Shown here one piece after another: positions 36,044 to 48,410 of a stretch of DNA of 64,000 bases; position 1 is the stretch's first letter, and every line of letters starts with the position of its first letter. Below the pieces are notes generated by a model. The model ran no database searches, was not told the origin of the DNA, and worked only from the letters and a program-made list of their open reading frames with translations. A program made the position numbers and the translations under genes. This DNA comes from Spodoptera frugiperda. Lineage: Eukaryota > Arthropoda > Insecta > Lepidoptera > Noctuidae. Where the stretch lies: contig NC_064239.1 in NCBI RefSeq assembly GCF_023101765.2, positions 8,129,315 to 8,193,314 of the forward strand. The letters are read 5' to 3'.

Positions 36044-38759
36044 GTCTATTATACCGATATTTTAATTTAAACTAAGTGAACGTTTATTGAGTGTTAACAT
36101 TGTATTGCATGTCTCTTGTTCCGTTACTATTCTCATTTTATACTCTGTTGTGATTTCGTGTTTGAGGTTATTTTGGAATGAAAGTTTGTACTTTTTTTAT
36201 TTTTACTATAGCCTGAGTGAGTCATTGATCAATGATTATTGGGGACTTTAATATTATTTACGAATTTAATGTCATCATTTCGTGGAACAATTAATAACTT
36301 TAAATAACTTACATCGCGGACGTTAATCCTGTAATGTCTCCTAAGGTATAATCGGTATACCTTAATCAGGTTTTTAACATTGTTTTGATAACTAGTGAAT
36401 GCTAAGTTTCAATGTGAATTTGAACAACTAAGTTTTGTTCACTTTTCATTCACTTACTCCAACTTGTTCACTACCGAAATGCCTTCAGTAGTAACAACGA
36501 TAAAAGAAATAAGCATAACTGTGGCAAAATGGACCACGAAAACAGACCTTATTTCAATCAGAATAAGAGTTACCAATTTCACATAGGCCGGAAAACGAGC
36601 ATAATTTATAAAAACCTTTACATCAGTTTCTATCGGCCGGCCTAGATTTTCTATGGGCGAAGAAAATCCTTATCGGCGACCTTGTCGTATAGTAATAAAT
36701 TCATGATAATGCAAATTTACGTGTACGCCAATACGAGTAGTATTGTATGCGTGCGTACGTTACGTGTGGTTGCATTGTAACATCTATTTAACTACTTCTC
36801 ACATATTTATGGGACCCTGGTACTTTAGCACAAATGTACTATTGAACTCACCTTAAACTTGACTTTAGAATTGAAGATTCCTCTGTATAGTAAATGTACC
36901 ATTCATTCGCGGTTTCGAAAATAATCCTCAATTTTTTTCATGAGCTTTTTGGCTCTCATATCCACATTTCACAATACAATATCTTAAAATTAAATGAACT
37001 TAAAGCCATGAAATCGTTGTTTCATAGTTGTGAAAATGGATGGAATAGGAAACAATAAAATCACTGCTATGTTTATGTGTAGGTTCTTCCCCGTTTTATA
37101 TTTCTCTGCTTCACAAACATAAGTTTCGCTACATAATTATTTTCGTAGAACGTAGACGTCTCAGTACTAAAATTAATGTTATACTCACACAAAAATACCC
37201 ATTTAACACGAGTGCGATTGTTAAGATAATTGTTAAGATTCCGATTTCGGAATTTCAAAATTTTGGTATACGTAGGAAATCCATAGTATGTTATTTTATA
37301 TCACTACTTCCACCTAATGATAACAAGACTAATTTAAAAAAATATTTTAGTAATGTCTAATCGTCTGATCTCTAACTTCAGACGATTTTAAATTCAGAAA
37401 AAAAAAATGAAACTCTGCTAAACCCACCAAAAAAAAACATTAAAACCATCTAAAACTCCAGCTACATTCGAAAATGTCTCCATATATAAACAAAAGATAA
37501 AAAAAAAAGAATCTCAAGCTTATACATTACAAAACACGCCATAAAGCGAACATACATAAAAGTAAAGCGAGCTTTTCTCATTCTCAGATTGTTACCGGCG
37601 TGGGCGATACATAACTTTAACTTCCGAAGCACACGCTCTGAAATATTTATTCCTGAAACGTAAAGATCGGGTGGGGGGGGTGTGGGTGGTTTATCCCGCG
37701 GTTTCCTTGCCGCCGTGTTTTACTTCGAGAATGGGAAGTCGCCGCCGCCGGGTCGATATCGCCAAAGATTATGTTACGTGTATTCCATTTGAGATTTGAA
37801 GTTTTGTGTGTGTTTAGAGATTTGGTTTTTTAATTAGTCTCTTTTTGTCTTCTTGCTGAATAATTCTTCCAGGCGATGGATCAAACAATAGCTGTTTATT
37901 TTGAAAAATTCTAATGTTTTTCTGGTCTCTATCTTAGATCCATGAAAAGCTTTTTTCGGACATAGTTGACCTGATTTTAAGTATTAAGTCTTTAAGCTCA
38001 CAAAACCTTACTTCCTTTACTGTCTTCATAAATAGTTAACTATCACAATCAATCTTATCGTTCCAGCCAGCATATCATCTGACAATATCGACATGATGGT
38101 GTAATAAACTCCAAATGTTTTAACCTACGGTCACATCTCTTGGCACAATGATCGCGCTATATAATCTGTGGCAGTTCCCCGACCTCCAGTGGGGGGCTCC
38201 CCCACCGTTCGATTGTCTGCGGAGGCTGCCCGCCGGTGCCATCTGATGTGCCGAGAGCACTCCAGATCTGCATAGATCGTTGCCTTCGTTTTTTCCCTAT
38301 CGAAAAATCAATACTCACAGTTTCATAAAGTCGGAGACACTCCTTGATTTCATTACAGGTTAATTCTTTCGAGTTGATCTCTGTAGATTTTAATTTGAGG
38401 AATTTTAAGGAAAATTATTTATATTTTTTTATTAATAACACTTGATTATTAATTATCGTTTATTAATCAAACTGAATTAGTGCAGTAACGTAATGTAGCC
38501 TCTAGATAATATCTTCATGAAACCCTATATCTACAAAGACGTAGCAATAAGAGAAACCCATACCACAATAATATATGTAGGTCACCGATCCGTGGGCTGC
38601 AAACGACTCGGTACATAATGTGAAGAGCCTCATCCCAAATCCATACCGAGCTTTCCGCCGCTACCACCCTCAAGGGGAAAGAGGCTCAAACACCATGCAA
38701 TAAAGCCTTCGGATCCAGCAAAACAAATACAACGAACATTCCAATGCTAGATATCACTC
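36044..38759. other. Non-coding, with GC-rich spots
   Basis: Mostly A/T-rich. A G-rich tract at 37669-37687 has four G-runs. A CpG-rich tract lies at 37690-37760. A GC-rich hairpin GTGGGGG/CCCCCAC lies at 38189-38205 within a GC-rich block at 38160-38290. No exon recognised. Confidence 0.45.
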
Positions 38760-39100
38760 GCCCCGCCCACACAGTTGGCATTACGACTGTACGCGCTCCC
38801 ATTGGTCGCTGCGAAGCCTTCTCCATTTCGAATTGGTTATTTTTTTTCTACAATTGAAATTGGAATTGTCCATTTGTTCTGTACGAGTGTGGTGCGCATG
38901 CGTTTCGGGGAGGCGTCTACGTCACGTAGACGTAGATACGTTTCGAGGGCTACGAATGTTTTATTGGATTCCACTCTCTGTTCCCATTCGTATTTCAGAT
39001 TCGGATGTGGATTTGTCCTCGAATTGCGTTCAGTGCGCAGTCGTGATCATTCGTATAGCTGTGTATTTGTTTAGTGGTTTTATGTATATTTTTAGGTATG
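38760..39100 (+). promoter_or_regulatory. CpG-rich promoter-like region
   Basis: Inverted CCAAT (CATTGG) near 38810, a perfect 17-bp palindrome GTCTACGTCACGTAGAC at 38915-38931 containing a CRE half site, an initiator-like TCAGT at 39030-39034 and a possible donor AG/GTATGG at 39096. Two overlapping plus frames (38775-39074 and 38833-39114) reflect composition. Suggestive of a TATA-less promoter; unproven. Confidence 0.35.
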
Positions 39101-40555
39101 GTATATGCTATTGAATGGCTTTTAGAGTTTTATGAAGTGTTATAAGTATGTTGTTAAGATACGGGGAAAAGTTCTAATAATCATGCAGCATATCCACACT
39201 TTAAATGAACTTTCGAAAATAACGAACGAACTAAAAATGTAACATTGCTGTAAAAAATATATAACAAGACCTTAACTTCCTGCCCTCTCTCTGCACAGGA
39301 TCGATTAAATGATTGAAAACCGCGCGAAACCACTAAAAGCATTCCGTGAGAATTTCATCAAAACACGATACAACATCGTATGCAATAATGCGTCCACAAC
39401 TCTCGCCGTACTTCTAGAGACCCTAAAACCGTGGAGTGACACCTTAGTACTAGGTTTTACAGTTCAGAATGTGGTGGCATGTTGCAGCGACAAGTGTAAC
39501 ACGGCGTTGGCATCCGCAGCTAGCTCTGTCCGGAACAATTTCATTTGCGACTGGGCGAGGATAGCGCTGTAATTACAACAACAATCGATAGAGGCGCCAC
39601 CGTCTGCCGCACGTTTAATCTCGCCAGAATCAAAGGACCGTCGCCTCACACCCACCCCCGCACCCAAAACAAATGTACGACACCGCATACCTCGCTCCCA
39701 CCGCTTTGTCGCTCATTCATTGCGTACTCCCCGGCACCAGGGATTCCTCTCGCTGCAACTAAACAGCAATGTTTGTTGTCAAACAGGCAGGAATTGTTCG
39801 AAACTATCTACGTGGTACATACTTTGTCTCCAAGCCTATATCTGCAAAGGTATGTTTAGATGTCCCCGGACCAGATAGTTGCATTTCCAGTCTGCTATAC
39901 ATAACTATTTCTGGAGTTTTATTAAAGCATAACATTGTAGCTATTTGATACAGACGAACACCTGCATAGCTGAGCAGGAGACGACTGTTTTTGTTGCATC
40001 GTCTCAGACGATTCTCGATTAGTAATGCATTATTACGTGTTCACGTCCTAGTGGCGCCTATGTGTTTTACAATAACTAAAGGTGATCGATATTTTTTATC
40101 AAACTAACTTTTTCAGAAAGTTAATTTTTATGAGCTGATTGGTGGCAATAAATCAATGGCATGACATATTTCGAAATAGAGCAGTAAGTCTGCATGCCTA
40201 CCAAACCGTATTAATGAATTCTGACCCAGCTCGTGTTAATCATACTGTTTATAACAACAGCTCCAAATTATAATTAAGGTATCGATTTAAAGCGGCATCG
40301 ATACGGCGAACTCTATCGAATTAAACGTGCATGGATGCGTGTAGTACTTAAATATCGATTGTCAATAATTTGTATGCGCGCAGCATCCGCTGCGGTGTTC
40401 AGGCTTAGCTCATTGTTTTGCTAAAATTATTGCCTGCCTTGGTATTTGTGAGTCACAACAACTTAATCTTACATAGTATGTACAGCTGATCTAGTATTCA
40501 CTGGCCTACAAGAAAGCTGTCGAATTCATTTCGTTCTTTCCTTTCCTTTTCTTAA
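39101..40555. other. Non-coding, moderately GC-rich at 39300-39850
   Basis: Overlapping frames on both strands (39309-39572, 39464-39688, 39545-39859) without recognised domains. Open frames on both strands argue against coding. Nothing else recognised. Confidence 0.4.
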
Positions 40556-40589
40556 CTTGAAACCAAAGGGCAGCCCCTTTGGTTTTAAG
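40556..40589. repeat. 15-bp hairpin
   Basis: AAACCAAAGGG (40560-40570) pairs perfectly with CCCTTTGGTTT (40575-40585) across a 4-nt loop. The stem extends to 40556-40589 with one G-T wobble. It is too short for a typical microRNA precursor. Confidence 0.7.
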
Positions 40590-42559
40590 AAGATTCTGTT
40601 TAGTTTCAGTATTTCACCATTGACCTTCCACAAGCTTTTTCAATAAAACGTAGACTAAACTAATCGTAGCAATGACATTATTTCATAATGAGGAAAACGC
40701 TCTGTAAAAGCTTCCATCTAATGGTTACAATAGCAAAACATTACCTTGTAACAAACAGACATTAATACAATCCATTTAATAAAAATAATTTGTATACACG
40801 ATTAAAGGTCGAAGGTGCTGTCACTTAATAAATCGAACTGAAAAAAGTTAAAGCATAACCTACGCTTTGGGTTACAAAAAAGTTTAGACACGTAGAATCC
40901 AACATTCATACATTAAGTTGTTTATAAATAGTCTACATATGTCATGACTGTTTTTTAAGTAAATTAATCTGGTACTATACCTACCAAAAAATCTCAAATG
41001 GTCCCAAAATTGCAATAATAATATTAACTCCACAAAATTAAATACATTGTAATAAATTGCAGTATTATAGTTATTTAGCGTTAGATAGGTGTATGTGGCC
41101 CCGGTACGGAGTTGGAACAGTGCAACACATATAAAGCAGGCTTGCTCCACGAAACGCTAGCACTCGAAATCCTACAGATTTAGTACGTAACCCTGCGAAA
41201 TCCGAGACTAGGGTTAAATTATATTTTATACTTTATATCCTACTTATTGTTGCTAGGGAAACTTATTGGGGTATCAAAGGAGAATCTACGTCGATTACTG
41301 ACTTACCGATGAAATACTTTGTATTAAACTATGTATATGCTGAACGAGATATGTGCTTTTCCTTAATCTATGGGAAATGTAGAAAGCTACACTTTAGAGG
41401 GATGTATTGAAAGTGAAGAGAATTTATTTTCCCATTTTGAGTGACGACATAGCTTATGAAATAAAAATATACATTGGTGCCCAACACAGCTGAAGTAATG
41501 TGAAGAAGCTAATGTCAAGTAAAGAGGTCTTGAACTACCTATAGTGTTAAAAATACTTTTGAGGAACTTCAACCGACTAGAAAATCAACTATTCAGAATT
41601 GCCGATATCCCAAGGAATTTCTATTAACAGGACTTGATCACAATATTGTCGAGGCAACTCCTGATATTGATATCAAACCAACTGTAAATAGATTGTTAAT
41701 GAAACGAGGTCAAGGGCTGCCGAACTCGCGAATCGATACTAAAGTTGTATAATCGATTCGATTACAACATGAGTGGTGGTCCGCCTGCCGAGGAACGGTA
41801 ACTTGGAAGTTCGTACGTTACGTTCTAGAGGCCACGCTACTTATAGAATAGGAAGCGAGTGTAGGTAATGGCGCAAAATAGTGACGCAGTATTATTGCAG
41901 GGGGCGGTGGGAGAATGGAAGACTCACACTCCAACCGCGGCGTTCCAACCCCCCCTCCCCCCCACCTCAGAGCGACTGAAACGTCCACGGGAAAAATAAG
42001 ATCCGTACTCCGTCCCGCTTATTCTTGGGAAAAAAGCTTTTTGTGTATTTTTTAGGTATTCTTTAGGTTGATAGGTAGCTTCGTCTCTGTGTGAGTCAGT
42101 AAATAATGTTGTATGTACGACTGTCCCGTCTATGTGTTGATGCGATGTCGAGTTCAGATATTTTTTCTTCTCTCTCAGACGTTATAGGGAAATAAGTTTA
42201 TTATTTGTAAGGACCTTCTTGACGTCAGACTTTCTTATTTTCTTTTGTCAAGTGGTGCGCTGTTTATGGATTTTTCTTTTTTTAGATTTCTGTAAACTGA
42301 TTCGTGATTTATGCTCTTTGCTTTATTTTCTCGTTGTTTAGTACACATTAGTTGCTTACAGCTTATTACTACTCGTAAACAGTGTATTAACTTACTATTT
42401 CAGTTGTAGATTGAATATATATTTTTACTCCTAATTTCCATATTTTTAGATTTTCACAAATGTTATTTGATTATTTTTAACAAGAAAAGGTTTCAGTCTA
42501 TTGAATACCTACTTCAGTTATAAATTAACGGTTCCTTGTTACATATTTTTCAGTACCTT
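40590..42559. other. Intergenic with GC-rich block at 41750-42010
   Basis: The block holds a C-rich tract (CCCCCCCTCCCCCCC, around 41949-41963) and several CpG words. No exon recognised. The 88-codon minus frame at 40884-41150 has no motif. Confidence 0.4.
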
Positions 42560-42680
42560 ATCATCACGCCTTTTATCCCCGAAAAGGTAGGTAGAGGTAC
42601 ACACATTATGGCACGTAATGTCACTGTACAATGTGCACCCATACCTGTAGTACCTGTACATATTTACCTATATAGGTGAC
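42560..42680 (+). repeat. Dispersed repeat (CACGCCTTTTATCCCCGAA family), copy 1
   Basis: CACGCCTTTTATCCCCGAA, GGTAGGTAGAGGTACACA, TTATGGCACGTAATGTCACT and GTACA.TGTGCACCCA match the blocks at 61740-61860 in the same order. I associate this family with lepidopteran genomes; its class is unknown to me. Confidence 0.65.
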
Positions 42681-42955
42681 AGTAGGGTAGGTTCGAATCG
42701 AATCCGAATGCGTTCGCAAATAGTTTCATGCAATACCATCGCACCTACCTGTTGATGGTTGGCTAGGTACCACCTACATTAATATCAACTGGTATTTGCT
42801 TTGGGATATTGAAATTAAAGCACTATTATGGATGGTGTTAGAAGTTTGAAACGCGATCATATTTTTTCTAATTAATTATTAATTTTAACTGTATTGTATA
42901 TTTAGGTACTGATACAATAAACATCAAGTATGTAATATTAAAACAAACACAATTT

Positions 42956-43290
42956 TTATGTGTGAAAGCCATACCTCGCCGCGAATGGGCCGGCTCGACC
43001 GGAGTGATACCACGGCCTCACAGCACGAACCGACGTGAAGCAACACTTGCGTTGTGTTTCGTCGAGTGAGTGAGAGGCCTCCTCAATCTTAGGGAGATTG
43101 AGGAGGCCTCTGGTAATCTCAAACAATCCCTGAATCTCCAACAATCCTCAAACCTAACCCCCAAAAGGCCAGCAACGCACTTGTAGTTGTAACGCCTCTG
43201 GTGTTTCGGGTATCCATGAGGGACGCCGATTCAGGTGTTATCGTCAGGTGATCCATCTGCTAGTTTATCGGCTTAGCCCCATAAAAAAGT
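42956..43290 (+). mobile_element. SINE-B copy, near full length, with internal hairpin
   Basis: Starts TGTGAAAGCCATACC, then CCACGGCCTCACAG, CTTGCGTTGTGTTTCGTCG, AACAATCCCTGAATCTCCAA, AGGCCAGCAACGCACTTGT, ending CCCCATAAAAAAG. Same block order as 59325-59580 (opposite strand). At 43073-43111 it contains a perfect 17-bp inverted repeat (GAGGCCTCCTCAATCT) with a 5-nt loop that the other copies lack. The minus frame 42956-43144 is internal to it. Confidence 0.75.
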
Positions 43291-46200
43291 TAATGTTAAC
43301 GTTACTAGTAGCAATTAAGTTAATGTAAGTGTAGTATCTGGTCATCGTAACCAAAGAAATCACAAGTGCCTTGCTAATCGTATAGTCAACTATTTCACTG
43401 CTCCGTTATTTTAAAGAAGCACTATTGCCCGTTTTAATAATGGTTACTATTTCCAAAACTGGGTAACAATTAATTAATAAAGCATTTTTGCAGTAGCAAT
43501 GGAGAACTGCTGCTGAAAAAATAGATACTTACCTACGGCTTTATCAAATACAGAGACATAAATACAATCAGATTGAGTTATGTATAACAGAATCTAATCT
43601 AAAATATGTATTTTATGAGGAAGAAACTAAATATTTTTCTTTTACCATACATTTAATGATACGTTTTGTAACAGCCATTGATAATGTAAGACACTACGAG
43701 ATAGACTTAGTTAACCAAATCAAAAAAACTGAAATTGTAACTCCGTTTCTCTACCAATAAACTTAACGTTTGACTAAAAATAAAATCGTATAAGTACAGC
43801 AATTGTAACTGACGCCTTAAACTATACTCATAACAATAACTTCATGAGATCAGTAACTACTACGCGGATGCTACGAACATACGTAGCAAGTCTGTATAAT
43901 ATAGTACAACGCCATCTATATCAAGCTTGTGAAACTTTGTATACCAACCTTTTTGCTACTCGAACGCTTCACCGGTTTACGTGGTAAACTTTTTGATTCA
44001 AAACATTTCTTTAAGCCAATGATAGATGGCTCCTCAAGAACAGTATGGTTGCTTAAAATGTTGGGGTATACAGAAGTAGCATTAAATAGTACTGCTACGT
44101 AGAATCTATTTGTATCGGTTTTGTTAATGTTTTAACAATCCCCAAACTTTACCATTAGTCCTTCAAAATCATATATTCTGTATGAAATGGCATGTTACAA
44201 TATGCATTTCTTTTAAGAATATCATCTAATAATAGAAATGTATGAAAAAATAGTGTTATTGAAACTAATTTCGATTCAAAAGTTGTCAACTGCTCGCTAC
44301 TGCTACTCACCTAAAAATAAATGAGGCATGTCCGACAGATATAACTAAAATCGATAAAACGTACATAAATTACCTATAACTACTTCCATAAATGGATTAA
44401 TACATCAAGTTAACAACATTGTCAATGCACTTACCATTGAATAATTAAATTACGTAGAACAATCTCGTACCGTACCATACAACTACCAGACCAGTAGCCA
44501 GTATAATGATTTGTAAATTACTAATTCACCGTCAACAAGGTTATCAATGAACAAATCATTCAAGAAACATTAATATTGATAAAGAAAAGAAACATATAAT
44601 ATGCTGTCATATTCATAATATCGTCCAATGACCAGCTTCGTTTCTAAGCCTACGACAATCCCTGGTGACCTTCGTCATAACCTGCCTTAAGGCCCCAAAC
44701 ATTGGGACGTCAATAAGAGACGAATTTAACCGTCGCGATGACTAAACGACTTATACCCTTCTCATTCTCTCGTACCAAATAAAAAGAGATAAGAAATAAT
44801 TTAAAAATTTGTGCAGTAAATTCGTGGGGCATTGCACTCACTGACTGGTTGAGAGAGGACGAAAGTACGAATTTTTTTTCAATAATAAGAGAAAGATTGT
44901 GCAGGCACGCATTGCAATGCATTTTGTATTCGACTAATGCACGGGTCAAAGGCGGACAAAGCTGCGAAAACAATTATAATATCACTCACACAAGCAATAA
45001 AACTGAGGTCGATATGATGAATCGACGGACAATCTTGATATTAAACATAACAATCAGACTTTAGTCGGGACACATACTAAATTAATTGAAATACATGTAC
45101 AGTTTACTGACTTAAACTATTGAGGAAATCTACAGGCTCGATCAGTTTCAAGTCACTTCAAGTGCTCTTTAATAAGAGTCCCAAATGTCACTCGAAACTA
45201 ATAGAACTAGAAACTGATTTTGCATGCATGCAATTATGTAGGTATGATTGACAATTATGTATAATTTTTCGAGTATCAATAGATATTTGATTATGTACCT
45301 AATGGAAAACGACACAATGTTCAAAATGTTGAAGGACATCTGAATGACATACCTAATTTTGTGTTTTCTACAGTACATTTTCTGCTTGCGTCTGTAATTT
45401 AAACAAATTGGCTTAATTAAACAACTTCATTACTTAAATTAACTGATATCCTGTGAATAATCTAGCTGACATGCTAAAGTTTTTACATAGGTAGGTATAT
45501 ACCATCTTCTAACTAAAGCGTCAAAGCTCATAAACAAAAACGTAAACCAATGTAATAATGCGAATGTATAATTAGTATTAATTTGTTGCCAAGAATTTCA
45601 TCATCATCATAATCACATGAAAAAAATTTCATTTCTTTAACATTGATATAGGAATATGCAAATGATACTTATACTACTTTCTTAGCTTGTCTCAATGCAT
45701 ATTTTCTTAACTAAAATTTATCCTACTTTACAGTGTAACAAATATTTCATATCCAAATTAATCAAATCTGAGTCGTTTTCGAGTTTTAGTATAACTTACA
45801 AACATCATAATATAATTTATAAATATTTACAAAGAAGATTATTAGGAAAATTACTCGGTACTCTATAGCTCGTCTTTCCAGTCAAAGATAATGCTTCATT
45901 AGGTTTAAGAAACAGGCTGGCATTACCATAAGAGTTATCTACTAACAAAAATGTTGAGTAAGGTTAACTTTCTTCGGTAACAAGTATAGTGGTTATCTAT
46001 CATTAGAACTTGAGACGGGATATTTACCATGTTTATATGTTATGATGTTTATGTTTGTGTGTTATGTCTATTAGTTTCCCATATTTCGGCACTGTTGCAA
46101 GCGACATGATCACGTATGAAACGAAGTGAAGTGATTATCTGTTCACTAAATTATTGATGAAATACACTATTCATATTATCCTAACTTTCACTGACATTGC

Positions 46201-48290
46201 GTCACGGGCTAAAAACCGGTGACCAATAGGGTCGATGCTCTTTATATTCCAAAAGTACTTATAAGATTTTACCAAGCTTGTGATTCAATGTAGGTACTGA
46301 ATCACAGGTATTGTTTGAAAGAAATATTTATTCAATCATGTAGTCAATTGTTTCATTTATTTTTAAACGGAGTTTCCCCTGTAACAAATGTCATAAACGC
46401 TAACCTAATCGAGAGAATCGAAAATTCAATATACACATTTGGCTCAAGTTTTTACACAATTTTTCGCATGTCTGTGTCTTAAATTGAACATTCTATTCGT
46501 TCAATTACAGTAGCGTCTACGCCTCTTTCATACTATATTTATAACATAACTCCTTCATCTCTGAAAAAATACAATAACTCGAGGTGAATAGCATTCGAAC
46601 GCAAAAGAGGGTTGAATAGATAATGGGAATATTTTCTATGTACCGATCTATCTATTCACCCCGCTTCTGTTTCTATTTACCGTATCTTAACATCTTTGTA
46701 ACCTAAAACTAAAATAACAGTAAGTGACCGGTGCTGCTTAAAATGATTATTCATAAACAATAAAAACACCATAACTTAAAGTATAGAATTTCTTGCCATT
46801 TACATTTTCGAGAGAAATATTCCATGACAAAAATATGATATAATCATAAAATAATTCAAATCGGTGGTTAAATCAAAATACCTACATCGATTAAAGTTTT
46901 GCGTCATAGCAACAATATTATATTATAATAACTATTTTTCGTATAGTGTGACGAAATTGTAATCTAGCAGAATAGAGGATATCGATAAAAATCCTTAGGT
47001 ACTAATAATATCCATTTTTTATTAATGTTTCCCTGTAAATAAAACTCTTGCCTGTATCTAAATCTGCACGAATAACGCACACCTTCCTTCCTTCAAGTAT
47101 TCGCTTCTGTGAAAACCCTATAAAAATAAATCTTAGCTCAATTAATCCACCGTTACCTATAAGAAAGACGGACAGACGTGAAAATAATATATCTTTTTGC
47201 AATATTTTTTTATGAAAATCTCAGCACAAAAAAAAACTATTTTGAACAAAAAGATTGAATAAAACACTTTTTGTTCCGTAATAAAGTAATTATGCATATA
47301 CGTTTTTAATATGCTTTTTATATTATTTCTTTATTATTATTGTATTTAATATTAATGAAGATTATATGGCATTCATTTACATATCTATTTTGCAAAAACA
47401 ATGCAATAAAAAGAGTGATGAAGACAACAGCTTTAATAAGCCAGCTTATTGGACGAATAGTCAAGCGAACGACGAATAGTGAGCTTGGGCCACTTTCAAG
47501 CACATACGTGACATCTAGGTATGTCAACATGTCCAAATAGAACGTAATATCTTTTGAAAACCAATGAAAAAACCTGATAAGTCAATGTCGATTTTCGTGC
47601 ATCGAAAATACGATGCAGTTTGCAATGTCATGATTTACACATTAACACTTAATCAAGATTATATTTTGAACATTCGTTCCCCAAAATTACGTTACCATAA
47701 CATTTTCCCTTTAAACGTTTAAGTATATAATTGAAAGAATGATATGCATAGTTTAGAATACTAGCCAATAAAAACGACCATACAAAATTGTCCATACATC
47801 TTTTGTTTTAGAATTAAATAAAGGCAAATACAGCGCCTACCTATGTGTTATAATCCAGTACCAAAAATCTTCAAAAATAACCTTTAATACAAATAAAAGA
47901 TTTGAAATAATCTCTCTTTATATGGTGCAAGTTAAGTGCGTAACTGGTACAATAAAGTTCCCTAAATATGAGCCCTTTTCCTGCTGTTGCCCGTTCGGCG
48001 GTTGAACCCAGTCGGGGTGACATTGCTGGTAACTACCACCAATGTATTGGTATTAGTTTTGATACTTGAATCTTACCGTGTTAGTTAACGAAAAGTAACA
48101 AAACTAATAGGGTGCACTTTTCCATAGTCTCATTGTAGATGTATCCTTTACGAAGACCCGTTTCGACACCTACAATTTGATTCTCTTTAAAGGACCTCCC
48201 GAAAGAACTACCTCATCGAATGGTTGAGATTTGTCGTTCAAATTCTTTCTACCCAGTTTAATAGATTAACGCATCCAACTTCCTACATAT
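43291..48290. other. Intergenic AT-rich DNA
   Basis: No gene recognised. At about 45740-45815 there is a diverged relic (GAGTCGTTTTCGAGTTTTAG) also seen near 50065. Short frames at 44710-45064, 45169-45378, 47002-47202 and 47318-47540 overlap on opposite strands and have no motif. Confidence 0.45.
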
Positions 48291-48396
48291 CGGAACTGCG
48301 GACTGCCTAGTGGGTTACTGGGGGGCTCTGACTCGAAAAGCTGGAGTAGGAATGGGGTGGTTTTTAGTCAGGATCATTTTTCACACTCAAACAGAA
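48291..48396 (+). mobile_element. SINE-A copy 8, internally deleted, 14-bp target-site duplication
   Basis: CGGAACTGCGGACTGCCTAG, GGTGGTTTTTAGTCA, then directly GGATCATTTTTCACACTCAA: about 50 bp of the family body is missing. Flanks AACTTCCTACATAT (48277-48290) and AACTCCCTACATAT (48397-48410) match at 13 of 14. Confidence 0.85.
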
Positions 48397-48410
48397 AACT
48401 CCCTACATAT

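Noticed and set aside
39309..39859. Cluster of ORFs (87, 74 and 104 codons) as a possible gene
   Set aside because: Frames are open on both strands in a GC-richer patch and none has a domain or plausible splice-linked neighbour.
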